DNA of 41,555 nucleotides, taken from NCBI GenBank assembly GCA_001899395.1, contig MOYD01000063.1:84615-126169 (forward strand), given 5' to 3'. The notes below the pieces were generated by a model, which did not search any database, was not told where the DNA came from, and saw only the letters and a program-made list of their open reading frames with translations. Shown piece after piece: positions 17,066 to 25,243 of the stretch. The position numbers and the translations under genes are program-made. The stretch comes from Candidatus Gastranaerophilales bacterium Zag_111. Lineage in GTDB: Bacteria; Cyanobacteriota; Vampirovibrionia; Gastranaerophilales; Gastranaerophilaceae. The stretch's first letter is position 1. The number at the start of each line of letters is the position of its first letter.

Positions 17066-17374
17066 TCATATGGTTATGCAGTTGTTCAGGTATTCAATAG
17101 TGCTGACTTTTTCATCATAAAGATACTTGATAAAGTTCAAATATGAGTCTTCACGAGATGAGATAACAAGGTTTATTTCAAAACCTTCGGTACAAAACGG
17201 CTCATAGTCATATACAACGTAACTGTTATACTTACTTTTCCACTCTTTACGTTCTATGCGGCTGTTGTTTTCTTCAATGATGTCTTCCAGCCACGGTAAA
17301 AGATTTTGGTCAATATTTTTCATTTCCATACGATTATATCTGGTGCAATCGTTACAACTATTTCCAATAAACAT
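17066..17374 (-). CDS. Hypothetical 102-residue protein
   Basis: Not recognised. An N-terminal CNDC pair (residues 7-10) could bind metal; the remainder is mixed charged and aromatic (LLPWLEDIIEENNSRIERKEWKSK, then YVVYDYEPFC) with no signal peptide or membrane helix. The ATG at 17374 has a good ribosome site (TGGAG, 8 bases upstream), which is the main reason to believe it. It converges on the zinc-ribbon gene, its end lying only 5 bases past that gene's terminator. Its own promoter would lie in the AT-rich stretch above 17375. Confidence 0.6.
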   Translation of the reverse strand: MFIGNSCNDCTRYNRMEMKNIDQNLLPWLEDIIEENNSRIERKEWKSKYNSYVVYDYEPFCTEGFEINLVISSREDSYLNFIKYLYDEKVSTIEYLNNCITI

Positions 17375-17497
17375 AATTTTACTCCACTAAGTTCTTATAT
17401 TTGAATTGTACAAGCCGAAATTTATAAAGTAATCACCACAATGTACAAAAAATTCTAGTTATATTTACTAATTTTGAAAGTATATACTTAATATATC

Positions 17498-17573
17498 TTA
17501 ATAATATATTATTAAAAAGGCAATTAATTATCAAAAATATACTTTATATAATTAATTCACTAAAATCGAGGAG
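17498..17573 (+). promoter_or_regulatory. AT-rich promoter region with an 18-bp palindrome
   Basis: In the gene-free stretch 17375-17578 there is a perfect 18-bp palindrome, TTAATAATATATTATTAA (17498-17515). A consensus TATAAT (17547-17552) with TTAATT 17 bases upstream follows, and then the ribosome site GAGGAG (17568-17573) for the gene at 17579. The palindrome would sit at about -45 to -60, a place suited to an activator, but in such AT-rich DNA it may also arise by chance. Confidence 0.45.
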
Positions 17574-17578
17574 CATAA

Positions 17579-17977
17579 ATGAGCTGGGAAAGCTATGCAA
17601 ACAACATGCGAATATTGAGCAATATAAATTGCGGACTTGCGTCAATGAACACGTTTCTTGAGCAGAAAGCAAATGGTGTCAGCTCGCCTTATGCGTCGAT
17701 GGCTTTGTTTAGTAATTTAGCAAATGGAGTTGCTCGAAATGAGATAGCATATGATATGCAACGCCATGGCAATCCTGTGGGTAACACTATAAATATGTAT
17801 GCGGGTTATGGAAATCCGGTATCAAATGCTTTTGGTACAACTGCACTATTGAGTGCCTGCAATCCATGGATGTTTTTCAATTGTTATAGTTGTCTGCCTC
17901 CGATGATGCCAATGTGCGGTTTCTACGGTTCAATGGGAATGGGCATGTATCCTATGATGGGCGGATTTTATTGTTAA
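17579..17977 (+). CDS. Hypothetical Met/Gly/Cys-rich small protein
   Basis: 132 residues, not recognised. The first 65 residues are a soluble helical region (SYANNMRILSNINCGLASMNTFLEQ). After a Gly/Asn-rich middle (GNPVGNTINMYAGYGNPVSNAFG) the C-terminus is rich in Cys, Met, Pro and Gly (CYSCLPPMMPMCGFYGSMGM...FYC). Seven Cys and the Met clusters could bind metal (copper-like) or form a compact surface-active tail; neither is shown. No signal peptide. Strong ribosome site GAGGAG and its own promoter. Confidence 0.75.
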   Translation: MSWESYANNMRILSNINCGLASMNTFLEQKANGVSSPYASMALFSNLANGVARNEIAYDMQRHGNPVGNTINMYAGYGNPVSNAFGTTALLSACNPWMFFNCYSCLPPMMPMCGFYGSMGMGMYPMMGGFYC

Positions 17978-18000
17978 TTATTTTAACTCTGCAACATAAT

Positions 18001-18049
18001 TGTAAAGAAATGTAAAGAAGATTACACCTGTCTCAAACCCTGTTATAAT
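18001..18049 (+). promoter_or_regulatory. Promoter-like region with 10-bp-period direct repeat
   Basis: TGTAAAGAA occurs at 18001-18009 and again at 18011-18019, one helical turn apart. A consensus TATAAT follows at 18044-18049. A direct repeat at about -37 to -55 from the expected start (near 18056) resembles the arrangement used by OmpR/PhoB-type activators. The start would coincide with the first TATGG unit of the tandem repeat that follows. Confidence 0.4.
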
Positions 18050-18055
18050 GCCCTT

Positions 18056-18105
18056 TATGGTATGGTATGGTATGGTATGGTATGGTATGGTATGGTATGG
18101 TATGG
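18056..18105 (+). repeat. (TATGG)10 pentanucleotide tandem repeat
   Basis: Ten perfect copies of TATGG lie 90 bases upstream of the gene at 18195, between two TATAAT elements (18044-18049 and 18149-18154). The unit is not a multiple of three, but the frame of the downstream gene is closed by TAA at 18114, so copy-number change cannot alter that protein; any effect would be on transcription or the leader RNA. Confidence 0.97.
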
Positions 18106-18194
18106 GGTATTTTTAAATTTTTCCGCAATTTTTCATATTCACTTGTTTTATAATGAAAAAAGTGTGTAGTTAATATGTAAGGAAAATTTTTAAA

Positions 18195-18995
18195 ATGAGT
18201 ATTGATGGAATTTTAACAATGGGCAGGAAGTTTGGATATGATAACCTTGTTCAGTTACAAAATCTGCGTAGAGGTTATAAAAGTGGTGCACCCGGTAAAT
18301 ATAGTGCCCGTTTTGTTTTTGATAGCAGTGATGCTTTAGATAAATATGTTGCAAAGGTAACAGGTACTGAAGACTCATATAACGAAATAATGCAGATCGT
18401 AAAAAAATTCTTCCCGGATGTTTTATCTGAAAAAGCAAAAACTGTAGTTCAAGTAGTTCTTAACCGTTTTAGTAAAAAATCCGGAACAGTTGATATAGGT
18501 CATGTTGTAACAAATGGCGAAGATATTGTTTCTGTAGCTAATTTTAGAGGTTTAAAAAATGCTTCAGCTACAAAATATAGAGTGGCAGCTTCCGGAGGAG
18601 ATAATCTTAGAATTGAAATGAACGGTATTGTACCAAAAACTAATGCGCATTTCCCTGAAGAAATAAACGAATTTATGGACGCTGTAAAGTATGTTGAAAA
18701 AGATGGCGTTAGCAAGGTTGGTATTGATTATAAAGCAAAAGAAGGTTTGACTCAGTATAAAGTTTCAGTAGAAGCTCCTAAAGAATATCTGGATGCGTGT
18801 GCTGAAGTTGCAACCCAAGGTCAATATAAAACCGTGAATGAATTAATTGAACGTGGCAGATACATGGCAACTCCGGAATATAAGGCAGCTCAAGAAGCTG
18901 AAGTAGCAAGACTTATGGATGTCGCAATGGCAAAAGTAGCATCGGACAAAGCTAAATATGGCGCCTCATATGTGCCTCCGGTAAAATTTTCATAA
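18195..18995 (+). CDS. Hypothetical 266-residue protein downstream of the TATGG repeat
   Basis: Not recognised. No signal peptide, membrane helix or Cys clusters. It starts MSIDGILTMGRKFGYDNLVQLQNLRRGYKSGAPGK. The middle has alternating strands (KKSGTVDIGHVVTNGEDIVSVANF, KVGIDYKAKEGLTQYKVSVEAP) and the C-terminus is Ala/Lys-rich and helical, ending YVPPVKFS. Ribosome site AAGGAAA about 10 bases before ATG. It is a monocistronic unit, with the tandem-repeat promoter region upstream and a terminator downstream. Confidence 0.8.
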   Translation: MSIDGILTMGRKFGYDNLVQLQNLRRGYKSGAPGKYSARFVFDSSDALDKYVAKVTGTEDSYNEIMQIVKKFFPDVLSEKAKTVVQVVLNRFSKKSGTVDIGHVVTNGEDIVSVANFRGLKNASATKYRVAASGGDNLRIEMNGIVPKTNAHFPEEINEFMDAVKYVEKDGVSKVGIDYKAKEGLTQYKVSVEAPKEYLDACAEVATQGQYKTVNELIERGRYMATPEYKAAQEAEVARLMDVAMAKVASDKAKYGASYVPPVKFS

Positions 18996-19015
18996 TATAA
19001 AATGACAAATAAGAA

Positions 19016-19044
19016 ACAGTCGGACAAACCTCCGGCTGTTTTTT
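19016..19044 (+). terminator. Intrinsic terminator after the 266-residue hypothetical gene
   Basis: ACAGTCGGA (19016-19024), loop CAAACC, TCCGGCTGT (19031-19039); nine pairs with one G-T wobble, followed by six Ts. Confidence 0.88.
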
Positions 19045-19114
19045 CTATATTTACCCCCAGTGTAAACATGTTTGAAGGAACGGGTAGATTTTTTTATTCG
19101 ATAAAGCATGTTTA

Positions 19115-19123
19115 TGCTAGAAT
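19115..19123 (+). promoter_or_regulatory. Extended -10 promoter of ppdK
   Basis: TGC-TAGAAT (19115-19123) is an extended -10 element with no good -35, 52 bases before the ATG. Upstream at 19064-19073 is the palindrome AAACATGTTT, a possible operator. The ribosome site is AAAGGAG. Confidence 0.4.
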
Positions 19124-19174
19124 TTTATTACAATTATCTAATGATATATTTTATATTTAAAAGGAGAAAAAATT

Positions 19175-21835
19175 ATGACAGAAAAACGAGTATGGCTTTT
19201 CAGAGAGGGTAACGCAAATATGCGCAATCTTCTTGGCGGAAAAGGTGCCAACCTTGCAGAAATGACAAACTTAGGTTTGCCGGTACCGCCGGGATTAACC
19301 ATTACAACTGAAACTTGTATGGATTATATTAACCATGGCAACAGAATGCCGGAAGGTTTAATGGATGAAGTTAAAGCAGCATTGAAAGATGTTGAAGCTC
19401 AAAAAGGTCAAAAGTTCGGAGATTCTCAAAATCCGCTTTTGGTTTCTGTAAGATCAGGTGCAAGAGTTTCAATGCCTGGTATGATGGAAACAATTCTAAA
19501 CCTTGGCTTGAACGATGAAACAGTTGAAGCAATGGTTAAATTAACCAACAATCCTCGTTTCTGCTATGATTCATACAGAAGATTTTTAACAATGTTTGGT
19601 TCTGTTGCTTGGGAAATGGACAGACAAAAATACTTTGAAGCAGAAGTTGAAAAAGTTAAACAAAGAGAAGGCGTAAAGTCTGATACTGAAATTTCAGCAG
19701 AAGGTTGGAAATCATTAATTCCTGTTTATAAAAAAGTTATTAAAGAAGTTACAGGAAAAGAATTCCCGCAAGACCCGTATGTTCAATTGCAAGAAGCAAT
19801 CGAAGCAGTTTTCCGTTCTTGGAATATTCCGCGTGCAGTTGCTTATCGTAACATGAATAAAATTGACCACAATTTTGGTACCGCTGTAAACGTTCAGTCA
19901 ATGGTATTTGGTAACATGGGTGATGATTGTGCAACAGGCGTATCATTTACAAGAAACCCTGCAACAGGTGAAAACAAATTCTACGGTGAATACTTAACAA
20001 ATGCACAGGGTGAAGACGTTGTTGCAGGTATCAGAACTCCAAAACCAATTGCGGAACTTGAAACTGAAATGCCTGAATTATACAAACAATACGTTGATAT
20101 TGCTAAAAAACTTGAACTTGGATATAAAGACGTTCAGGATATGGAATTCACAATTGAACGCGGTAAATTGTACATTCTTCAAACCCGTAACGGTAAAAGA
20201 ACCGCCGCTGCTGCTGTAAAAATTGCAGTTGATATGTGTGAAGAAGGAATTATCTCAAAAGAAAGAGCAATTCAATTGGTTGACCCATATTCAGTAAACC
20301 AAATCTTGTTACCTTGCTTTGATGCTAAAGCAATGGAAGAAGCTCATAAAATTGCACAGGGTGTAAACGCTTCTCCAGGTGCTGCTGTTGGTAAAATCGT
20401 ATTCGATACTGAAGAAGCAGCTCAACGCGGCGAAGCAGGTGAAAAAGTTATCCTTGTTCGTGTTGAAACTTGCCCTGATGATATTCACGGTATGGCAGTT
20501 TCTCAAGGTGTTTTAACTCTGAGAGGCGGCGCTACATCTCACGCAGCAGTTGTTGCAAAAGGTATGGGTAAACCTTGCGTTTCAGGTTGTGAAGATATGA
20601 AAATCGACCTTGCAAACGAAACCTTAACAGGCTGTGACGGTACAGTTTACCACAAAAACGACGTTATATCTTTAGACGGCGGCAAAGGTATTGTAATGGA
20701 CGGCGCTGTTAAACTTGTAGAAGCAAGAATTGACGACAACTGGAACAAATTCTTCTCATGGGTAAACGAAATCAAGGACCTAAAAGTTGAAGCTAACGCT
20801 GATACTCCAAAAGATATTGAAAACGCAATCAAGTTTGGAGCAGAAGGTGTTGGACTTTGCAGAACAGAGCATATGTTTATGGATCCGGACAGACTTCCTT
20901 GGGTTCAAAAAATGATTATTGCAGGTACTCCTGAAGCAAGAAAAGAAGCTTTAGACCACTTACTTCCAATGCAGTATTCAGATTTCTATGCAATGTTCAA
21001 GGCTCTTGGCAACTTACCGTTGACAGTAAGACTTCTTGACCCGCCTTTACACGAATTCTTACCTGATAAAGAAGGCTTGATTGCGGAAGTTGCAGCATTG
21101 AAAGCTCAAGGCAAAGACGCATCAGAAAAAGAAGAACTTCTTCACGTTGTAGAAAGCCTTTCAGAAGCTAACCCTATGATGGGATTAAGAGGTTGCCGTT
21201 TAGGTTTAACTTACCCTGAAATCAATGAAATGCAAGTTAGAGCAATCTTTGAAGCTTGCTGTGACTTGAAAAAAGAAGGTGTTGACGTTAAACCTTGGGT
21301 AATGATTCCGTTAATCGGTCACGTAAACGAACTTAAAGTTGCAAAAGAAATTTTAGTTCGCGTAGCACAAGATGTTATGGCTGAAAAAGGCGTTGACGTT
21401 GATTACAAATTCGGTACAATGATTGAAATTCCGCGTGCGGCATTGACTGCTGATGAAATTGCAGAATACGCTGAATTCTTCTCATTTGGTACTAACGACC
21501 TTACTCAGATGACATTTGGTTATTCAAGAGACGATGCAGAAGGTAAATTCTTAAATCGTTATGTAGAACAAAAAATCTTACCTTCTAACCCGTTTGCAAC
21601 ACTTGATACAAAAGGTGTTGGACAGCTTATCGAAATGTCTATGGAAAAAGGTAAGTCTGTAAATCCGTCATTAGTTGGCGGTGTTTGCGGCGAACACGGC
21701 GGAGACCCTGATTCAGTTAAATTCTGCCACAGAATTGGTTTGAATTACGTATCTTGCTCACCGTTCAGAATTCCGCAAGCAAGACTTGCAGCTGCACAAG
21801 CAGCAGTTGAAATGCGTAAACTTGCTTTAGTGTAA
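19175..21835 (+). CDS. ppdK: Pyruvate, phosphate dikinase
   Basis: 886 residues, the standard bacterial length. It interconverts pyruvate + ATP + Pi and phosphoenolpyruvate + AMP + PPi in the cytoplasm. It has the N-terminal ATP-grasp start (LLGGKGANLAEMTNLGLPVPPG) and the swivelling phosphohistidine domain with TLRGGATSHAAVVAKGMGKP (catalytic H456). The C-terminal TIM barrel carries GLCRTEHMF, FGTNDLTQMTFG and the loop GGVCGEHGGDPDSVKFCH with the catalytic Cys. In anaerobes the enzyme often runs in the glycolytic direction or in gluconeogenesis. Codon use looks more regular than in the neighbours, as expected of a highly expressed gene. Own promoter and strong terminator. Confidence 0.98.
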   Translation: MTEKRVWLFREGNANMRNLLGGKGANLAEMTNLGLPVPPGLTITTETCMDYINHGNRMPEGLMDEVKAALKDVEAQKGQKFGDSQNPLLVSVRSGARVSMPGMMETILNLGLNDETVEAMVKLTNNPRFCYDSYRRFLTMFGSVAWEMDRQKYFEAEVEKVKQREGVKSDTEISAEGWKSLIPVYKKVIKEVTGKEFPQDPYVQLQEAIEAVFRSWNIPRAVAYRNMNKIDHNFGTAVNVQSMVFGNMGDDCATGVSFTRNPATGENKFYGEYLTNAQGEDVVAGIRTPKPIAELETEMPELYKQYVDIAKKLELGYKDVQDMEFTIERGKLYILQTRNGKRTAAAAVKIAVDMCEEGIISKERAIQLVDPYSVNQILLPCFDAKAMEEAHKIAQGVNASPGAAVGKIVFDTEEAAQRGEAGEKVILVRVETCPDDIHGMAVSQGVLTLRGGATSHAAVVAKGMGKPCVSGCEDMKIDLANETLTGCDGTVYHKNDVISLDGGKGIVMDGAVKLVEARIDDNWNKFFSWVNEIKDLKVEANADTPKDIENAIKFGAEGVGLCRTEHMFMDPDRLPWVQKMIIAGTPEARKEALDHLLPMQYSDFYAMFKALGNLPLTVRLLDPPLHEFLPDKEGLIAEVAALKAQGKDASEKEELLHVVESLSEANPMMGLRGCRLGLTYPEINEMQVRAIFEACCDLKKEGVDVKPWVMIPLIGHVNELKVAKEILVRVAQDVMAEKGVDVDYKFGTMIEIPRAALTADEIAEYAEFFSFGTNDLTQMTFGYSRDDAEGKFLNRYVEQKILPSNPFATLDTKGVGQLIEMSMEKGKSVNPSLVGGVCGEHGGDPDSVKFCHRIGLNYVSCSPFRIPQARLAAAQAAVEMRKLALV

Positions 21836-21861
21836 TATCTTAAAGCTTGTGAATATTTGAA

Positions 21862-21887
21862 AAGCCCTGCTTTTGCAGGGCTTTTTT
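21862..21887 (+). terminator. Intrinsic terminator after ppdK
   Basis: AAGCCCTGC (21862-21870), loop TTTT, GCAGGGCTT (21875-21883), then a T run to 21887. Textbook rho-independent terminator 27 bases after the stop. Confidence 0.95.
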
Positions 21888-21900
21888 ATGTGCAAAATTT

Positions 21901-21954
21901 TTATCCTAAAAATTATCCGTTTTACCAATGATATTATCCTTTGAAGTTTTATCC
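21901..21954 (+). promoter_or_regulatory. Four TTATCC hexamers upstream of the superoxide reductase-ferritin operon
   Basis: TTATCC occurs at 21901, 21913, 21934 and 21949, all on the same strand, filling the space between the ppdK terminator and the dfx ribosome site. The third lies within ATGATATTATCC, which loosely resembles half of a Fur/PerR-type AT-rich box. The repeated hexamer may be the binding site of an iron- or oxygen-responsive regulator; which one cannot be told. Confidence 0.4.
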
Positions 21955-21976
21955 TGTAGCAAGAAAGGAGAAACTT

Positions 21977-22378
21977 ATGACAGAGCGTTTGGAATTGTAT
22001 AAATGTAATGTTTGCGGCAATCTTGTTGAAGTTATTTTGCCTGGAGTTGGTGAACTTGTTTGCTGTGGTCAGCCAATGCAAAAACTTGAAGCGCATAAAA
22101 ACGATGATGAATTTAATGAAAAACACGTTCCAGTTTTTGTGGACAAAGACGATAATGGCGTAGAAATTCGAGTTGGTTTGACACTTCATCCAATGACAAA
22201 TGAACATTATATCCAGTTTGTTGAAACAATATCAGAGGACAAAAAACATACTCAGTTGCAGTATTTTTCTCCGAATGAAGAACCTGTAATGATGTCAAAA
22301 AACAAAGATAATATTAAATCTGTCCGCGCATTTTGTAATATTCACGGGCTGTGGGCAGGTGACAGGGATGGAAACTAA
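21977..22378 (+). CDS. dfx: Desulfoferrodoxin (two-iron superoxide reductase)
   Basis: 133 residues from the ATG at 21977 (ribosome site AAAGGAG); the open frame reaches 12 codons further up but without signals. The N-terminal desulforedoxin-type centre has C10, C13, C29 and C30 (CNVC ... VCCGQPM). The catalytic iron site is EKH (E48, K49, H50), H71, H77 and the C-terminal CNIHGLW (C120, H123). It reduces superoxide to peroxide without making oxygen, a defence typical of anaerobes. It is followed 16 bases later by ferritin, so superoxide handling and iron storage are coexpressed. Confidence 0.96.
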   Translation: MTERLELYKCNVCGNLVEVILPGVGELVCCGQPMQKLEAHKNDDEFNEKHVPVFVDKDDNGVEIRVGLTLHPMTNEHYIQFVETISEDKKHTQLQYFSPNEEPVMMSKNKDNIKSVRAFCNIHGLWAGDRDGN

Positions 22379-22394
22379 AAAGAAAGGAGTGAGA

Positions 22395-22901
22395 ATGATT
22401 AGTGATAAAATTCGTGACATACTTAACGAACAGATTAACAAGGAATTTTATTCCGCTTATTTATATTTGTCAATGTCTGCTTATTTTTCTGAAATTGGCT
22501 TATACGGCTTTTCTAACTGGGCTAAAGTCCAATCTAAGGAGGAGATTGACCACGGGATGATTTTGTTTGAATACGTTTTAGGCAGAAATTCACAGGTGCA
22601 CCTTGCACAAATTTCAATGCCTACGTTTGATATGAGTTCACCAATTGAAGTATTTGAGCAGATTTATCAACATGAGCGCTCAATAACATCTTCAATTGAC
22701 AGTGTTGCAAACACATCAGATAACGAATGCGACCTGGCAACAAGAAATTTTATTGACTGGTACTTAAAAGAACAGATTGAAGAAGAAGCTTCAGTTTCTC
22801 GAATAATTGCGAAACTCAAAGCTTTTGGACAGGAAAAATCAGCACTGTTCTTGATAGACAGAGAACTGTCAAATCGTGAATACTCTTATCCTGAATACTA
22901 A
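22395..22901 (+). CDS. ftnA: Non-haem ferritin
   Basis: 168 residues from the ATG at 22395 (ribosome site AAAGGAGTGAGA); the frame is open 12 codons further into dfx, but the internal ATG is the family start (MISDKIRDILNEQINKEFYSAYLYLSMSAYF). Ferroxidase-centre residues are visible in NKEFYSAY (Glu), KEEIDHG (Glu and His) and EQIEEEASV. Oxidises and stores iron in a 24-subunit shell in the cytoplasm. It pairs with dfx in one operon. Confidence 0.96.
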   Translation: MISDKIRDILNEQINKEFYSAYLYLSMSAYFSEIGLYGFSNWAKVQSKEEIDHGMILFEYVLGRNSQVHLAQISMPTFDMSSPIEVFEQIYQHERSITSSIDSVANTSDNECDLATRNFIDWYLKEQIEEEASVSRIIAKLKAFGQEKSALFLIDRELSNREYSYPEY

Positions 22902-22932
22902 ATCTGTCAAATATTGCGGTTTTGTAAACAAT

Positions 22933-22961
22933 TTGTTTAATTCCCAAAAATAATTTATCAT
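22933..22961 (+). promoter_or_regulatory. Possible promoter of a leaderless mRNA for the REC-PAS-kinase gene
   Basis: TTGTTT (22933-22938), 17 bases, TATCAT (22956-22961), then 6 bases to the ATG at 22968. There is no Shine-Dalgarno sequence before this ATG, and the protein cannot start later because the phosphorylation domain begins at once. A transcript starting at or near the A of the ATG is the simplest reading. A stronger TATAAT at 22961-22966 lies too close to the ATG to serve it. Confidence 0.4.
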
Positions 22962-22967
22962 ATAATT

Positions 22968-24548
22968 ATGAATTTAGGGAAGATTCTATACGTTGATGAT
23001 GATAAATTATTGACTTCGACTTTTGGTACTTTAATGAAGGTCGAGGGATTTAAGGATGTTGTTGTTTATAATAATCCGATTGATGCAATAGAATATTTAA
23101 AAACAGAAGCTCCTGACCTTATTATTTCAGACTTTTTAATGCCGGAGATGAATGGTTTGGAGTTTTTGCGTGAAGCTAAAAAACTTTACCCCGAAACCAG
23201 TATGATACTTTTAACCGCATATGCGGATAAAGAAAACGCGATTAAAACAATAAATGAAATCGGGGTTTATAAATATATTGAAAAACCTTGGGATAACGAT
23301 GACTTAATAATGAATATCAAAAACGGGATAGAAAGAAGTCATCTGCTTGCGGATTTAAGAGAAAAAATTGCTCAACTGGAAGAAGCAAAATCTCAACTAA
23401 CCGCCTATTCACAGAAGTTAGAAGAAATGGTTGCTGAACGCACAAGAGAACTAACGATTGCGAACAAAAAACTTTCAGGCATAATTAATTATTGTGCTGA
23501 CGGAATTATCATAATTGATGCAAAAGGAAATATAGAACAAGTTAATCCGGCTTGTGAAAACATGGTTGGACTTTCTGCTGATAGTATTGAAAAAATGAAA
23601 ATTCAGGAAATCGCATTTACTGATAATCCTGCAATGAATAAATCTCCTAAATCTTCCATAAAAACAAGTATTTTAGGGCTGTCGTGCGATAATTCGGAAT
23701 TTATGCTGCGAGACCTTTATATCAGAAATGTTCTAAGTGAAGAATATATTCCGGTTGAAATCAATTTTGCCGCGCTTGCAGCGGACGATAGCGATGAAGA
23801 GAAATTTGTCGGTGTAATAAGAAACTTTAGCCAACAAAAAGAAACCGAACGACTAAGAGATGATTTCATTGCAACATTAACACACGACCTTAGAACGCCG
23901 TTACTTGCCGCAATTCAGACCTTGAAATTCTTCCTGGACGGTTCGTTAGGTGAACTTACTGAACAGCAGCGCGTGCTTTTATCCACAATGCTGCAAAGTA
24001 ATGAAGACTTGTTGGGGCTTGTTAATGCACTGTTAGAGGTTTACAGGTTTGAGAGCGGTAAATTATCGCTTTGCAAAACCGTATTTAATATAAAAGATTT
24101 AGTTACTCAGTGTTACGAAGAATTGGAGCCGCTTTCCAAAAATAAAAATATTACGTTTAATCTTCATTGTGATATGGATGATGAACTTTTAATTGACGCT
24201 GACAGAGCTGAAATCAAACGGGTTATAACAAACCTTTGCGGAAACGCTCTTAACTACACAAATAAAGGCGGCACAATTGATATTCATGTAAAAGCTCAGC
24301 ACGGCGACCTGATATTTTCTGTTATTGATAACGGAAACGGAATACCAAAAGAAGATATTCCTCATTTGTTTATGAGGTTTTCGCAAGGGACTACTAAAAA
24401 GCGTTCAACAGGAACCGGTTTAGGGCTTTATTTGTCAAGACAGATAATAGAAGCCCATGGCGGAAAAATTTGGGTTGAAAGCAAGGTGAACAAAGGCAGC
24501 GAATTTTCATTCCTTTTGACAAATGTCGTTGCAAAATCAAGAGTATAA
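22968..24548 (+). CDS. Cytoplasmic hybrid signalling protein: receiver-PAS-histidine kinase
   Basis: 526 residues with no membrane segment. The receiver domain occupies 1-120 (D10-D12 acidic pocket, phospho-acceptor D55 in IISDFLMPEMNG, T83, K106 in EKPW). A coiled coil lies at about 125-170, a PAS domain at about 170-290 (GIINYCADGIIIIDAKGNIEQVN), and HisKA at about 296-360 with H306 in FIATLTHDLRTPL. The ATPase domain has the N box TNLCGNALNYT (421-431), DNGNGIP (454-460) and TGTGLGLYLS. A receiver at the N-terminus means the kinase is controlled by another phosphodonor. It is 10 bases before a NarL-type regulator, its likely target. Confidence 0.93.
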   Translation: MNLGKILYVDDDKLLTSTFGTLMKVEGFKDVVVYNNPIDAIEYLKTEAPDLIISDFLMPEMNGLEFLREAKKLYPETSMILLTAYADKENAIKTINEIGVYKYIEKPWDNDDLIMNIKNGIERSHLLADLREKIAQLEEAKSQLTAYSQKLEEMVAERTRELTIANKKLSGIINYCADGIIIIDAKGNIEQVNPACENMVGLSADSIEKMKIQEIAFTDNPAMNKSPKSSIKTSILGLSCDNSEFMLRDLYIRNVLSEEYIPVEINFAALAADDSDEEKFVGVIRNFSQQKETERLRDDFIATLTHDLRTPLLAAIQTLKFFLDGSLGELTEQQRVLLSTMLQSNEDLLGLVNALLEVYRFESGKLSLCKTVFNIKDLVTQCYEELEPLSKNKNITFNLHCDMDDELLIDADRAEIKRVITNLCGNALNYTNKGGTIDIHVKAQHGDLIFSVIDNGNGIPKEDIPHLFMRFSQGTTKKRSTGTGLGLYLSRQIIEAHGGKIWVESKVNKGSEFSFLLTNVVAKSRV

Positions 24549-24558
24549 GGCGGGGAAA

Positions 24559-25233
24559 ATGTCTAAAAATATTAAAGTTACAATTATTGAAGATCACGAT
24601 ATGACAAGGATGGGTTTGTCTTTTGCCTTGTCAAATAATGAGGCAATAGAAGTCTTAGGAACCGCATCTGACGGTATGGAAGGTGTTGAACAAGCACTTC
24701 AGTTAAAACCTGATTTGGTTATTATGGATATTGGCTTGCCGACAATTGACGGGATTGAAGCCACTCGAAAAATCAAAAATGCAATGCCTGAAATTAAGGT
24801 TTTGATGAACACTTCGCGTGATAATGAAGATGATATTTTAGATTCGTTTGCAGCAGGTGCTGACGGATATATTACAAAAGGCGCAACTTCTGAGCAGACA
24901 ATCTCAGCGATTAAAGCCGTAAGCGAGGGTGTTGGCTGGCTTGACCCAGCAATAGCGCGTGTCGTGCTTTCAAATATTCGTAAAAACAGTCAAGCTGAAG
25001 AAAAATCCGGCGGCATAAATTATCAGAAAGGTAAAAATTTATACGGACTTACTGAACGTGAAATGGAAGTTCTTGCACTTTTGGTAGAGGGTTTAAAAAA
25101 TCCTCAGATTTCTAAAAAGCTTGTTATTACGATTGCAACAACAAAAACCCATGTTCATAATATTTTGCAAAAACTATATGTTAAAACCCGTTCAAAAGCC
25201 GTTGCTACTGCTATGAAAGATGGATTAGTATAA
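24559..25233 (+). CDS. NarL/LuxR-type response regulator
   Basis: 224 residues from the ATG at 24559 (ribosome site GGGGAAA); an upstream in-frame ATG inside the kinase gene has no signal. The receiver domain has IEDHD at 10-14 and phospho-acceptor D57 in VIMDIGLPTIDG. The C-terminal LuxR helix-turn-helix (LTEREMEVLALLVEG...ISKKLVITIATTKTHVHNILQKLYVKTRSKAV) binds DNA. Partner of the preceding kinase by position. Its targets are unknown; the exported protein 10 bases downstream is in the same run of genes. Confidence 0.94.
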   Translation: MSKNIKVTIIEDHDMTRMGLSFALSNNEAIEVLGTASDGMEGVEQALQLKPDLVIMDIGLPTIDGIEATRKIKNAMPEIKVLMNTSRDNEDDILDSFAAGADGYITKGATSEQTISAIKAVSEGVGWLDPAIARVVLSNIRKNSQAEEKSGGINYQKGKNLYGLTEREMEVLALLVEGLKNPQISKKLVITIATTKTHVHNILQKLYVKTRSKAVATAMKDGLV

Positions 25234-25243
25234 GGTTTTGGCT

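Noticed and set aside
18056-18105. TATGG array as a CRISPR or origin iteron array
   Set aside because: Unit of 5 bases with no spacers and no repeat-associated genes; too short for iterons and no dnaA/rep gene nearby.
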